From Cylindrodendrum hubeiense (taxonomy: Eukaryota > Ascomycota > Sordariomycetes > Hypocreales > Nectriaceae), in the NCBI GenBank assembly GCA_014621425.1, contig JAANBB010000038.1:62001-126000 (forward strand): a stretch of 64,000 nucleotides of DNA, in the 5' to 3' direction. This document shows, in pieces, positions 47,270 through 60,419 of this stretch; position 1 is the first letter of the stretch; each line of letters begins with the position of its first letter. Below the pieces are notes generated by a model, which was given only the letters and a program-made list of their open reading frames with translations, searched no databases and was not told the origin of the DNA. The translations under genes and the position numbers were made by a program.

Positions 47270-48882
47270 TGTGAAGAATGAACTGATGTTGCTGATGTTG
47301 TGTTTGGTGGGGGAAAATCGAGAACGGGACAGTGGGAATGTTGAGAGATGACGGCTTGAAAGGTTGAGGAGCTGTTAATCTTCATGAATGGGATTAGCAG
47401 CGATAGCGATGTCAATGTCAATGTCGTCATATTGGCTCGAGGTAGCGGGGCACTTCCTGCAGTGAACATCCGCCAGCCTCCGCCAACCTCCCGCCACCCT
47501 ACCAGCCCGCCCATTCCTGCATGCATACCTGACCACCTCCTGTCCAACCCCGCAAAAACAAGCTTTCTTGAACAATATCATCCCGATCGTGTGGAGCGTT
47601 GCTATTCAGTCGGGTCTGAAAATGGAATGAACAATAAGGGAGTTTAACAGCGATTCACAAAAGAGAATAGACTGGACTTTGTGGTCTTTGTTGAAAACAC
47701 AACAACTGGTCTCAATTTTCCTCTTCGCCCAAATCTGATCATGCCTGAGTATACAATGATCCCATCTGCGTGTACAATTCACCGTGATGTGACGTGCTCG
47801 TAGCCCAGCGCATGACCCGTGAATAGACGATATTGCTGCAGCGCTCTGGAAACAATGAGATGGGGTGTGAATGATTGAAACCAACGGTTTGCATCGTCTC
47901 TTGAAAATATGATCAATATTGGGTTTGGGCTGTACAGAGAGCCACCTGCACTTTATACAGCTAACAAAAATCCAGAGATTATTCGTCACGTCCCAAACGA
48001 AGATAGTGTATCGAAAGGGCATCGTCGCTCTGTCGCTTTGCCCATCCCTCTCTCATCAATTCACACAACGCCAAAGAACCCTATACTTCGACCCTTAGGC
48101 TGATCGACTTGGACCCTCTTCCAGCGTGCGGGATACTCTAAACTGACAGTATGGTCCCTATCTATGCTTCCCATATGTTTAGTTAGGCTAAATAGACCCT
48201 CCAACTTGGGGCTCACCAAGTTTCCTCCCTAAGAAAAGGTACGCTTTAGATGTGAGCACCAGTCACTGGACTCAAAGGGCGCCTTGAATAAAATAGCCAT
48301 GCGCAAACGAACAATGTTTCTAATATGGGCTAAAATAAAATCATAATATCAGTAAGTTATAAAGAACCTTTGCTCTGCAAATCTTTTCCTAATATTGATC
48401 AGTAGGGACCAAAGGGAAATCCATTACCACGTCAACGTCATCATTTTAGATCATCGGTGCTTGCCCCACCCCGAGCCGTACGCAGGTGACCCCACAACGG
48501 CCAGGTCCGTGATGAGAAGCCTGTTTCCACTAACAAAGCTCCGTGATGGAGGCTTTTTGGGCCGGTAGCTTTGTGCGAATTAAACAGATAGCTTACTGGG
48601 GGAAATCCAGGTGGGTTGGCTCATGTGCATTGCTATCAGACTCCCTTGTTATCTTTAATCGCCCATTTATTTTAGTCATCGTACGTCTTGTCTGTATTCG
48701 TACCTTTCCCCGCAATCAACTGACCAGGCTGTGGCGGACGATCATCCTAAAGATGATGTTATACATCACACACAAGTGACATACTACGAGAGATATATCA
48801 TCTTTCACCGCCGCCCATTTTGTTCACAGTAACAGACACGAAGCACAGTTACAGAAGGACCAGCAGTGCCACCACCGTTATC
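47270..48882. other. 1.6 kb divergent intergenic region
   Basis: Upstream DNA shared by the EI24-type and LanC-like genes, AT-richer than average at 47.9-48.8 kb. A 9-bp inverted match (tggtcccta at 48152-48160, tagggacca at 48403-48411) spans 260 bp but is too short to claim an element. No gene is seen. Confidence 0.45.
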
Positions 48883-50109
48883 ATGGCCCAGCGATACATC
48901 TCGAATAACCTCCCAGCTCAGATGCTGGGCTCTGCTCCAGGTGAGATTCTACCCTACACCTTAGAGCTGGTCCTCAAATACGCTCCTCCGCTCCCAGCCT
49001 ACACGGAACGACATCTCGGCGGCCTCTTCACTGGCTACACTGGCCTGGCATACCTCTTCCTCCAGCTCTCGGCTATGCACCCTGACTTGCAAGTCTGTGG
49101 CCATAATCTAATCTACTGGACAAACCAGTATCTCGCTGGTGATCGGGGGCTCCTGGTACTGGAGGGTAAATGTGGCATCAGTTCCGAAAAGCTCTCTTTT
49201 GAAGCTGTACGAGCTTGTGTCACGAAAGACAAGGACGATGTGATAGAATTTCTTTCAAACATTCCCAGACTGCTCGGTCCTTACCCAACACCTCAGGATG
49301 ACCCGTTTCCCTCAGAGATATGTCATGGACGAGCCGGGGCACTCTACCTCTTGCGCATGGTCAAGCACTGGGTCCCTGAATACGCACCCCTTATCGAGTC
49401 TCCTCTCCTGTGTCTCACAGAGAGGATCATGAACACAGATGACGACGGCCGCGGAAACTGGGAATGGCACGGTAGGCGGTACTTTGGCGCTGCACACGGA
49501 GACATTGGCATCATAACCCAACTGGCTCTCTCGAACCCTTCCCTAGCACCGCAGCTATCGTCCCGCATCGAGAAGCTCCTTGAACTTCAGACACCAGATG
49601 GCAACTGGCCAGACGGCGCGCGAAGCCTCAAAGAAGGCAGAACCCCAAGCCTTGTGCAGTGGTGCCATGGCGCTCCAGGATTCATCTATTCACTTTTATC
49701 ACTACGCCCCTATTTCCCACTCCTACATGAGCAAATCGACACGGCCATCGAAAAGGGGCAAGAATTGATCTGGCGCCATGGCCTCCTCACAAAAGAGCCC
49801 AGCCTGTGTCACGGAATATTTGGGAATGCCTTGTAAGGCTCTCGTGACTCCATCTTTGATCTTGGACCTCGGCTATGATGTTAACCTCGGTGTAGGGTGC
49901 TCCCTCGAGGGCCTAGGAGAGAACACTTCCTTGCCCTGGCCACTGCCAACGCAGTAGATAAGGTAAAGCGTCATGACCCGCAACTTTTCGAGCCAGCAGC
50001 GTACGGCAAGAAATCGGCTGTCCTGTTGAATTACCTACCTAGTGCGGCATGGACATGGGCTGTCTGTGAGCAGGAAGCTCCTGGACTCATCATGTACAAC
50101 GATCTCTGA
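48883..50109 (+). CDS. LanC-like protein (LANCL family)
   Basis: Two exons (48883-49832, 49896-50109) give 387 residues. The alpha-toroid repeat motifs are present in order: GLFTGYTGLAYLFL, EICHGRAGALYLL, FGAAHGDIGII, VQWCHGAPGFIY and LCHGIFGNAL. The zinc ligands of the family are kept: Cys in QWCHG, and Cys and His in LCHG. Bacterial LanC enzymes cyclise lanthionine in peptides; eukaryotic LANCL proteins act as zinc-dependent glutathione-adding enzymes on dehydroamino-acid-damaged proteins. Fungal members are described but little studied. The start at 48883 is the first ATG in frame (MAQRYISNNLP), and it lies in a context typical for fungi. The intron falls between the last GHG-type motif and the C-terminal helix. 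No lanthipeptide precursor or dehydratase gene is seen nearby. Confidence 0.93.
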
Positions 50110-53100
50110 AAGGATTCTGGTGGTTCGATGCGTATTTGCGATGGCAATTATTGGAGAGCAGCGTGAAGCGATAGCGGACGGATTCTTTTCGGCGTTCATG
50201 TTCCCATTAAAGATTGAAACAAGACTCCACTGTCGAAGCACATGGACACGATATTGTATGTCGGTAGCTGTCTGCAGGTTACCCGAGGATATGCAGCTTC
50301 ATTCAATGGACAGGTGCCGCAGGCTCGGCCCGGCTTGGCTTCTTTCGAGATCCTTGAGTAAGAGCCGCAGGCCCCTGAGCCGCATGCTTGGCTAGATGTC
50401 GGTCGACGATCGGTGATGCGAAAAGCATTGCGTGATAAGTATCGTACAGTGGTTCGCCAGGATCCACACTCACATGTGTGTCCCGCCATGTAGCTCGTTC
50501 TAGGCTCCGTTACTCGGCCCATGGAGATTAATCGGGGTTTAAAAGGGTATTGGCATGATGTTGTTGGCCAGTGCATGGGTTCACGACACATGCAACTGCG
50601 GCTGATTTGAGGCTTAAGGGTCCACACCAACGCCGGATGACTACCGAATCCGATAACTGCCGATAAGAAATCGATGGGAGAAAATTCGGAGTGAGTTTTC
50701 AAGGGGAAGGGCCTTCTTTGGGTCAGTGTTAGTTCTGAAAATTCCCTTACCTCGGTGCCACGTTTCGTCGAGACAGCCACGGGTGGGCCAGCCGAGGTGT
50801 TGGCAGGTCGTACGATTTGATAGGAACGGACTTTGACTTGGCCAGTCAGTCGACTGGCGTAGATATCGAGATGCGGTGTGTAATGGACGGTGAAGATGCA
50901 GAGCTGCAGTATCGCCAGGGAATCGTGTAAGACGGATTGGCCGATTTGGAGACGAAACCAACAATGACGAGGTGGCTCTCGGCCGAAAACAGGCGGCGGG
51001 TTTAGCACAATACTAGCCACAATTTCCATGAAAGTGGGGGTATTGGCTTGACGTCCCGGCTGCAGGAAGCTGAACGACAGGGCTAAACTTACACGAAGCA
51101 ATAATCCCAGAGAGGTCCACCCCGATTGAAGCGGAATGGCCCATCCAGAAAGGGGGGTGGGGTGAAGGATCTGGGATGAATGAATGGATTTCCACAATGG
51201 AGATGGGTCCAGCAGCGTTCATGCAGCGGGAGACAACCGCAAACGCTGAAGTTGGATGGGGAATTAGAGATAACACCGCGGAATCACCCCCGGTGGCTGG
51301 CAAAGCACGTTCCCAAAAAGCGGTCCCTGGGAAAAACCCACAGGCGCAAATGTCTTAACAGAACGGTCCCCATATTACGGCTCTGGCTGGTGAGGCATTT
51401 CCCCAATCCCGATGTTTGTCCTTGTGAGGGGTTTACACGCCTACAACGTCAAAGTTGGTCATGAGAAGCATCACAAAATTCCATCACACCCAGGCTAGGG
51501 CATGTAGGGCGGACCTGGCCTTCAAGGTACGGAGTCGGCCACGGGGAATTCCTTAGAGAATTTCCTACGCAATTAATGCACACTAGCTCGTCAAAGCCGA
51601 ACAGCGACCCGTCTTCTCGAAGTCCACGGACTCGGAGGGCGAAACGCCGTCCAGCGAATAATTGGATCGCGACAGGGGCCTCGGCACGGAGAGTCGGCAC
51701 CTATTTCAGCGACGAGGCTTGCTCCAACACGCCAAAGCAGCAAAACCGGGCTGAAGGTCCCTGGCAGCCAGGAAAGCCGAATTCCGACTCCTGCACGCTT
51801 TAGCCTAGCCCTCCCTAGTTCATACGCGTACTACCCGTGCCGTATGGTATACGGCAGGGCGTATACGAAAACCACATCATGACGTAGCGACGATGCTCGA
51901 GCTCCCGCAGGCCAGTGGGGCCGCGATTCATCAGACCACGAAACGCTGTGTTGGTTCAAGCACATGCTTGAGGCTCTGCAATCCTGAGCGTCGCCCGGCA
52001 AGGATCTTTGCTCAGTGAGACCCATTATCTACAGCACATGCATATCATTGGTGGAGTTTGATGTTTGTGACCTGTACCAGCATGTCTGGGGCTTGCCACT
52101 TCTATGCAGATGTAGGTACTGTTAAAATATGACTTAGCGCAATGCCCTTCAAGTTCGAGAAATATTTGTGTAGGTGGAGAAGGGTTCAACGAAGGGGAAT
52201 GGAATATTCCATACTTCGGTCTAGTGCTAGTGTAAGAATCGGACATCCAACTGGCACAGGATGATATCATTTACGGCACTGGTAAGCCGCGTCAACACAC
52301 CCTCGGAGCCCTTAAAAATAACACCGCGGCTTACAGAGCCGTCGCGATTCCCGTTGCTGCGAGGAACAGGCGATGGGGGTGAGAATCCGGTTTCACTGCA
52401 TGGCTCTCGTCCTCTGGATTGTGGGGTATGGTGTTGTCCTCAGGCGGACACGGGCTGGCCTGGCTCGAGAAACTAGTTGTACCAGCGAGATGGGCCTCGG
52501 CAGTGTGGAATCTGACAGACTCTTTGTCGCTGAAATATGACAGCCATGGTGAGGTTGCTGCGGGAGCGTCTCATGTTTGAGACACGGTTCGAGATGACCT
52601 GGATGGTGAATCACGATCTACCCAGTGTTTGCTGACGTCTTGCTCTTGGAGGAGCGAAGCATAAGAAGATTTATAATCAACAGTGTCACCCTAGTCATGT
52701 GTCACACGGGGTCTTAAGCTTGATAATTAAGGTGATTGGGGCTGGGCCCAGCGACAGACAGTTCATGCTCCCTGATTTGGTACCGGTATGGCCATGGCAT
52801 AAGCTGTCGCTTACAGCCCCCAATTCGGCATTTAAGACATCTGGGCGAGTACAGCGGATTTTCCAGTGCAGGCTGGGCCACTGCAGAACAAGGGAAGCAT
52901 TCCAGAGAGGTTTCAATAGCTCAGGTAGGTCATCCACATGAAAACGAGCATTCCCCTGCGGGCGCCTGATCCTGACGCGTGTGTGAACCGGAGTTGGTTT
53001 AACTGGGTCGCTGGTGTCTCAACCAAACAGGGGACGGGGGAATAAACAGCGCATCATCAAGGGTCAGCCTCGCATTGTGTGAGGACCTTGAAGATGAGGC

Positions 53101-56100
53101 TAGCACGGCCCGAGGCTCTTTGTGACTGAAGTGTGTGTGTTGCGAATGCTCAAGGCGCAGCTCCGTCGGAGAGTGCGAATCACAGTAACGACCGAATCAT
53201 GCACTGTGCGTCTCGGGCTGTTGACGGACTGCGGCGGGGGGCATCGAACCCGCTGTCGGCGCCGATCAAGGAAATTCGGATGCGAAAATGGAGAACGGAA
53301 AACCCACGGTTGCAATCTCGATCCCTACCCACCGACGGTCGGCACCGACGCGGCGAGGTGCATGGTTCCCGCGGCCTTCTAGAAGGCGGGAATGCGAGAA
53401 AGGGGGACCGGACACCGGTGTTCGGCTTTTGGGCTGTTAGTCCATCCTCCATGCGGCCAGGGGACGGACCCGGGAAGGGTGAGTCGACGCATGCATTCGA
53501 TTGGGTCGCTCGCAATTAGAGACACTTGTCCCCAGTGAGTGACATAGCTTCCAAGACTTTGATCGGCTGGGCGATGCCGACTAGGTGTTGTGAGGGGTCC
53601 TCCGTCAGATGTCACCCACTGGTTCGGCGGCGCCAGCGCGATTGAGCTCATTCGGCGCGGTGATGTAATGGTGATAGCAGAGTCAGCTAATTCACGTTGT
53701 GGCTGCAGTTGCCACCATAGGCTATCTCCGGCCACATGGAGCCGAGGTATGGGGCTCTCTGCATGGTTTGGCTTGGTCAGATCAGTGCAGCAGTAGTCTG
53801 GGGATGGCATGGCAATGAGATAATTACGCCATCGTCTTTTGTACGTTGGTGTTTGGGCTGTCGGCGTCTCCAGCGAAGCCCTCGACTGGATGTGGGCAAG
53901 GGTTACGGCCCGGGAGACTTGAAGGTCCAGGGGATGGGGCTCTATTTCCGGTGGGTGTGTGCTATTGCCGATGTAGGACGGCAAGCTAGCGTCGTTGTTG
54001 CAGATCAGGGTTTTTTCTGGATGGTGTTGTGGTGGGCTTTGGGGTTGGTTGGTGTTGGGTGGTGTTGGTCAGGATGGATGGATGGAGTTAAGCACACTTA
54101 CATTACACATTGCACGGTTGAGCCCTGTACTCCTCCTCCTCACGCCAAGCTGTCATCTCATTCGGTGCCGGCAGCTCGGCATCAGCCAAAGAGGCGAAAA
54201 CTTTATTCATGTAGATAAGACTCGGTGTGAGAAGACTTGAAGCTGGAGGTGACAAGCCAAGGGCGCATGACGTCGTTGGCCCGTGAGATGGCACGCCTCA
54301 CGAGCTCTGCAGACAACTAAAGCAACAAGAGAGGGTCGAATACAGGCACCATCAAGCGTAGCGTCGAGGTTTTCGACTCTGACCAAGCCGGCGAGCGGTC
54401 GCCGAGACTTGTCCGCATGCAAGTGCCGGGCGGGATGTACTTGGCTTCATGGGTGTGAGCAAGCAAGCATGGGCCTAGACTGTCTCTCTTCTCAATAGGG
54501 ACGGATAAACGAGCATGAAAGAGTCAAGACCTTGCCGGGGGGCCCCATTGTGCGAAGCGACCACAGTCTAGCGGATCCACGATGCAAAATTGCGAGTGGG
54601 CTTTTTTTGCTTACTGATGATGGCAAGGCCTCAAGTGTGAGCACGGTGGAAAGAAGAAAACCCCCGGGCGAGAGGCGGGGGATTTGGATGTTTATCGAAG
54701 AAAAATCGAAAGGGGGTGCAATGGAGGGAATTGGTGGAATTGGCTACAACGACTACATCGACTACAACTTTAAACATATCAAGGCATCCCGTTAATTAGA
54801 GCACTTGACCAGGTCTGACTGGGCTGTGCTACACTGCGTTTAATGAGGAGTGTCAAGTGAGCGACCGATTGCTCGCGATCGATGGGGTTGAAAATGCCGT
54901 CCGCGGAGTCCGATCGGGGTCGGCTCTAACAGAAGTCCGGGCTTGAGTTTCCCTAGGCCGTCTCATTACATCCATGAGCCACCATGCGTCACCACTCACC
55001 ACCCAGCGACGGCGTGCGGCAGAAGCCCGCCGGGCTAGTGCGTGCTTGTATATCCGCCGGACGGGAAGAACGAAAAGGGTCGAGGTCGGTGACGGAGTCG
55101 TGGGCGCTTGCTTGCCACCCCCGGAGTGTGCCGTCGAGGGGGGGATTGTCCATCAGTAGGGCTGTGCGGCGAGGACGACCGAGAACGAGCGACCGAGAAC
55201 GAGACCGCAACAACGTCTTGATCTAGGGTTTGGACTAGCACGGGCGGAGTTGTTGATGCCATCAAAACTCGGGTAGCAGAGTTGCAGCGCCGGCGTGCTT
55301 TAACCTTCCGAGACTGCGCGCGCGTGGATGGGCGCTGCGCTGGGCGAGAGAGGAGAGGGCGTGGGCGTCGACAAGGGACACGGGTGCATGGGGTGGGCCG
55401 TGGATCACGGCCGGTGATGCGGATTGACTGGATTGACTGGATGAGCTGGATTGTTTGCTGGAGATGTGCAGCGGTGGGGACCCGGGACGGTGAGCTCATG
55501 ACCCCCCATGATTTCAAACCGTTCTCTCCAGTCCGTCAGTAGCCCGGCGCGCTTCCAAATCAATCCCCCTCCAACCTCCGGGAGCCGCTTACTCACCTGT
55601 CTCAAAGTCCCAAACGAAGCCTCACTTTTGGAGCACAGACCCGATCACCACGAAACGAGCATAGCTCCTGCTTTTGGCTTTGATGAACTTCATGGACCCC
55701 CATGCTTAAACCCGAGTTTATATCTGCATATTCCAAGGAAGCACGACAACACAGCCCGTGTCCAGTGTGTTGTTGCCACATATCAAACGGGCACTACTAT
55801 CGCGAGTATTCGGCGTCGGTCTCGGAGCCGTTATTCATGGCCCCAGTGCCCACCCCCCCTCCCCCCCGTCAAAGCTTCACTGACAAGGGACGGAAAGGGG
55901 ATCTTCGATATCTCGTGGGATTGGTCGCTGGAGCTTCACCAGCCCGCGGCCGCCCGCGGCCACCCAACTGACGGCTCACTCGAATCAACTTACAAGGGTT
56001 GCAGGGGCCGCAAAGGTACCCCCATCCCCCCATGCAGTCATGCCAACTCTCTCTCGTCTGGGTGCGCCGCCAGGACGGGATTTTGCGGTTTTCGGTCCCT

Positions 56101-57820
56101 GATCATCTTCGTCGTGGCCTCCCTGGCTCTGGCCACCTGCCTCGCCGCATGCCAGCTAGGCCCAGACGTCGAGCCCCGGTCCGGATGCAGGCACTTGGCT
56201 TCCCAGAGACGTAGCTTGGCGTCGACGGTTGTCGCCTCTCTACAATGCCGCCCCATCCCGGTCTTGCGGGCGATGCTACCTGGTCCCCTGTCATCGTCGA
56301 CATCATCGCTCACGGAGGGTCGGCATCGCGGCATGCCGCAGAGGACCTCCCTGCAGCGGCCATGCGCGTTATGCTGGAAAACACGGCCTTTCTAGAAACC
56401 AACACAGCGGTTGCAGACAGGGCATCCCCACGCGGAGGCTGCGCTCGTGCCTGCTGTCGTGCTGTGGTGGTTTTGTTTTGTCCGGGTTCCCGTCCCCCAT
56501 CGTCCATGGCCATCCATGACGAGACCGTCCAAACTCACCTGCAGCCGTGGTCGAGACTATATGAACTCACCTCATCGCCCTTGCCGGTATTAGAGATCTC
56601 CTTGCTCATCCACTTTTCCACCCCACAAGAGCTTGTTGTCTCAGTCTCAAGGCACACACCTCATAGCCTCATACACGTTGCAATTGTCCAATATCAATCT
56701 GATCATCCCCGATTTCCCCTCCTCCTTACCCCTCCACTACGACGGCCTTGCACTCATTAAGCAACCGCCGACGAAAGCAGTCAGCTTCCATCGCACTGGG
56801 TAGCCTATAACGGCACCGTTGTGTAATCAAACCGCCATCCAAAGCAACGCAACAACGCAATATAACGCGACATAACACCGTCGTTGGTTCTAGTTTACCG
56901 GCCCCCAAGCCGCATGTCATCAAACCAGCAGCCAGCCAACTCAACTGCTCCGACTCCACCCAGCTATCACAGGCTCACGGCCGCATAGCACACAACACAC
57001 CCAGTCCCTAATAGGTTGTATCTCGCTCTCGCTCTCGCTCGCCCACGCTCGCCCAGGGCCTCAGCCTCGCACCTCGCACCTCGCTGCCCTGCACTGCGGA
57101 TCAGCAATCAGCGCTCTTCCGCTTCCAGCACTCCGCTCCCAGCACCTCAAACCGCCTGCACAAGCGCTCCGTCAGCGCCAGCAAACAGCCCGTCAGCCCA
57201 CCCACAAGCCTCCCTCAGGCCTCTCCCTCTACCCTTCTACGCTCCTCTCCCCTAAGTCCGCAGCGCCGCGCGGACTTTTGGCTCTGCTAGGGTCATCAAC
57301 CAAGTGCTGCGACGCCGCGGGGCGACCCACACCCTCCTTCGCCGGGCCCTGTCGCTCTCGCTTTCTCGGACATAAAGACCTCGCCGACGGTTAATGCCAC
57401 ACCCCATACACCCGTGCACGGCGGAGTCTTGATTAAAACCCTCCGAGTGTACACTCCGAGCCCGTCTCACCTAATCCACCCCAGGGCCGTTGTACGCATG
57501 CACATCTGCACATCTCAGTCTTCCTGGCCTTCTCAGACACACTCCCACCCGCCCTCACACTCCCATCCCAAATCCCACTCCCCCACCTAAACAAGCTGCG
57601 CTTTATATCCTCCTTGGGTCTTGCCCATTATTAAGCCTCCCTGGTCCGTTTTTTCTTACTTGGTTCCTCCTTCAACGGGTCTCCTCCATTATTATTATAC
57701 AACGTCCCTTCCCGGCTTTCTGGTTTCCTCACCTCATCCATTCCACTTACACACTCTCATCTTCAACTCGGTCTGGTTGCCACCCCAGCCTCTCCGTCAT
57801 ACATCACATCAACCGCCACA
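50110..57820. other. 7.7 kb gene desert upstream of the zinc-cluster regulator
   Basis: No supported gene in 7.7 kb. Frames of 200-330 codons (50196-51197 reverse, 53379-53984 reverse, 55508-56395 forward) exist because the DNA is GC-rich, but they lack family motifs, have erratic composition and overlap shadows. Low-complexity spots include a C-run at 55851-55869, ggatgg repeats at about 54072-54083, and ctcgctctcg repeats at about 57021-57043. The final 300 bp are strongly pyrimidine-rich, as expected of a long fungal leader. The size suggests an extended regulatory region or a long 5' leader for the downstream regulator. Confidence 0.55.
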
Positions 57821-58999
57821 ATGGGTTCACATAGCTTGCCATCCCCTCCTGCGGATGACCACAAGTCTACCCTCTCCCGAAAGAGCACTTCCTCAAGTAC
57901 CAAATCGGTCAAGCCCGTCCACCGAGCATCAAAACGTGCCAGCTCCAGTGCTGCTACGATACACCACCATGACCACGTTGCCCACAGCGCTGGCATGGAT
58001 GGTCGACACAAGAGGGTCTGGAAGGCCTGCGAGCGGTGCCGAATGAAGAAGACCAAGGTATGTCTGATAAGCTCATTCTCCCTGACAATCCCAGCTAATA
58101 TAAACACAAGTGTGACGGTGAATTCCCTTGCAAGCGATGCAAGGACGACGGCTTGGTCTGCACCGCCGGTGTCCGCAAGAAGATGGAGTATAAGCAGCTG
58201 CCGCGAGGGTACGTCATATAAGACATCACAGCTTCGCATGTCACTTACACCATCTAGATACGCCGAGGTTCTCGAGAACACCCAACTCGCTCTCATCGCT
58301 ACCGTTCACAAGCTCTACTCAATGGTCCGAAGTGGCCAACAGTGGGATCTTGGTGAGCCCGAATTGAACGACCGAGGCCAGCCCGTAATCCACAACATTG
58401 CCCAGAAGCTTGGCTGCATCCGACCCAACAGCGACATCGATCTTCCCGTTCACTCAGTGTTCCCCGAAGACGAGGCGGGCATGGCAGAGCTGGCTCGCCA
58501 GCTCGAGGACCAGCAGAAGGACCAGGAGCCTCTAAAGGAGATCAAGGACACCGACTCGTCAGTGTACAACCGAACAGAGCGCGCCTCGTCATCAGAAATC
58601 GATCACTCCGATTTTGAGCAGGATTACCGAAAGGCAGCCTTTGGAAACAACAACGCCATGACTCTCTCACCGCAGAGCTTCACCGGCAGCCACGACTTCG
58701 ATTTCGCCGCACCGCCGCCCGAGATGGACCCGACGACCCTGTTTCCCTCGCAATCGCCCTCGATACCCAACTTCCCCGCCTGGACCATGAACAAAGCTCA
58801 GCCTAACGACCTCACCATGCAATTTCTCCAGCAAGCCGGCGTCATGCAAAATATGGACCTACTAAATCAGGGCCTGGTGGAGTCGGAATTTGGCACTATT
58901 AAGCCCCACGTTCTCTCGTGTCCCAACCCTGAGGTTATGATGGGCATGGGCGACCCCATGATCTATTCGGGCTATGACGGCGAGCCGATGCGACTATGA
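57821..58999 (+). CDS. Zn2Cys6 (GAL4-type) transcription factor, 358 aa
   Basis: Three exons (57821-58057, 58111-58208, 58258-58999) give 358 residues. The N-terminus is Ser/Lys/His-rich. The binuclear zinc cluster has all six Cys: C70, C73, C80, C86, C89 and C96, with the recognition segment RMKKTKCDGEFPCKRC. The cluster is split by intron 1. A conserved-looking block (LIATVHKLYSMVRSGQQWDL and GQPVIHNIAQKLGCIRPN) follows, then an acidic, Ser- and Met-rich presumably activating tail. It lacks the usual fungal-TF middle homology domain and is short. The block after the cluster reminds me of hyphal-growth regulators such as EBR1/TPC1, but I cannot confirm this. The reading frame remains open if both introns stay in the RNA (see findings). 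Large non-coding regions flank it on both sides. Confidence 0.92.
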   Translation: MGSHSLPSPPADDHKSTLSRKSTSSSTKSVKPVHRASKRASSSAATIHHHDHVAHSAGMDGRHKRVWKACERCRMKKTKVCLISSFSLTIPANINTSVTVNSLASDARTTAWSAPPVSARRWSISSCREGTSYKTSQLRMSLTPSRYAEVLENTQLALIATVHKLYSMVRSGQQWDLGEPELNDRGQPVIHNIAQKLGCIRPNSDIDLPVHSVFPEDEAGMAELARQLEDQQKDQEPLKEIKDTDSSVYNRTERASSSEIDHSDFEQDYRKAAFGNNNAMTLSPQSFTGSHDFDFAAPPPEMDPTTLFPSQSPSIPNFPAWTMNKAQPNDLTMQFLQQAGVMQNMDLLNQGLVESEFGTIKPHVLSCPNPEVMMGMGDPMIYSGYDGEPMRL

Positions 59000-60419
59000 C
59001 CGCGACCATGATACGACCATGACTTGCGCACGACCTGTACAACATGTATAGATTTTGTTAACGACCATCTCCCTCACGTCCAAAAAATTCGACACGCGGC
59101 ACGGAGTTTTGTCATCTTCACTTCGATATTATTTGTCTTGGGTTTTATCTCTTTGTTTTGGGATCTACAACGGTGTTTCGAGAATCTCGAATCTCAAAGG
59201 ATGCCGAATGGGGCTCGGCATGGCGTTGGCTTTTTGGTGGGATGGGATAGGGCACTTGTATAGCTCCCGCCTGACTTTCTCACCTTGCGAGGAAGGATCC
59301 AATGGCGGTGGGATGGAGGGCAGGGAAATGGCAATGGTTGGTACATATGGCATGGCATCAAGCTGAAGCCCAAGCGCCGGGGCTCGAAGCTGGTGCTGAC
59401 AGGATGGGGAACATCTCTTTTACTTTTGATAGACCGGCGCGCAGATACCTCTTAATCCGACTCCCCCAATCCCAATCCCTAATCGGACGTTCTCTCAAGT
59501 ACCGCGCGGGTGCCGTAAAGGTGTGAAGACGTGTGGAGTGAATTCCGCGGTACCATTCAACCAACATTGGCCTGCATGGCTTGTGTAGCATCGCCAGTTT
59601 CCGTTGAGCCGTCCCTCCGCATCTGCCCAATCGTCATCTGCGACCAACCAACCCCCCATCAGATCATGCATTTCTTGATTGCCCACTGTGCCTGTCGCCG
59701 GACTGGTCTGGACATCTATCAGCCCTTTTCTCTTCGCTCGCCGGGGACGGCGAGCACGGTGGGCCCAGCGCCACCCCTTGCAACCTGGGTCCGCGGACAA
59801 GAAGCAGCCAGGGCACAAACTCCGTGGACCATGGCAACGGGCGCTGTTCCGCATGGCGTGGTGCAAATCATGATCTAGATTGATCAAGGCAGCAAAAAGG
59901 TCCAGCCACACACCCCCTTTCAACCATTCCCCTCTCTACAGGCCCAATAGCAATTCACTAGGTACGGACGAATTAATTCATGATGACATGGGGGGCACGC
60001 ACGAGCGCGAGTGACTCCCACCAGCCCCCGGGCGGCCTGGACGAATGAATGGCTTTAAGCTGCGTGTTAGTCCGTGAATCCGGGCGGCGGTAAGTGCCGG
60101 GCGGACATTGTGAGGTCCCGCACCGCAGCGCACAACTAACTGTTCCGCACCGCAGACGCCGCATGGTAAGGGTGCCGCAGAGCGCCGCTGTAATCAGTAA
60201 GAGTCATCCACTGTCATCCAGCATCATCGAAGGGTCCCTAGCTGCTCTAGCGCCCTTGTTTTGTCAACGCGCGCGCGCGCGTGGGCGGGTGGGGTCGTTT
60301 TCGATTTTTAAGCTGGGCTCGGAGCCGGTTTGTCATCGCCGGAGCGCGACTTGGGATTTCAAGCCTGCTTACAATAGCATCGCCGACGAGACATTGACGC
60401 AGCATTACTACGTTAGTAG

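Noticed and set aside
48152..48411. Possible miniature inverted-repeat element (tggtcccta / tagggacca)
   Set aside because: Only nine bases match, flanking target duplications are not evident, and the match could be chance in AT-rich DNA.
50196..51197. 333-codon reverse frame in the gene desert
   Set aside because: It starts at a non-ATG codon, has random composition and no family motif; overlapping frames of similar quality exist on both strands.
53379..53984. 201-codon reverse frame
   Set aside because: Same reasons: no recognisable sequence features, and overlapped by other frames.
55508..56395. 295-codon forward frame upstream of the zinc-cluster gene
   Set aside because: Ser/Pro/Arg/His-rich translation typical of GC-rich non-coding DNA; no domain, and no splice-linked extension.
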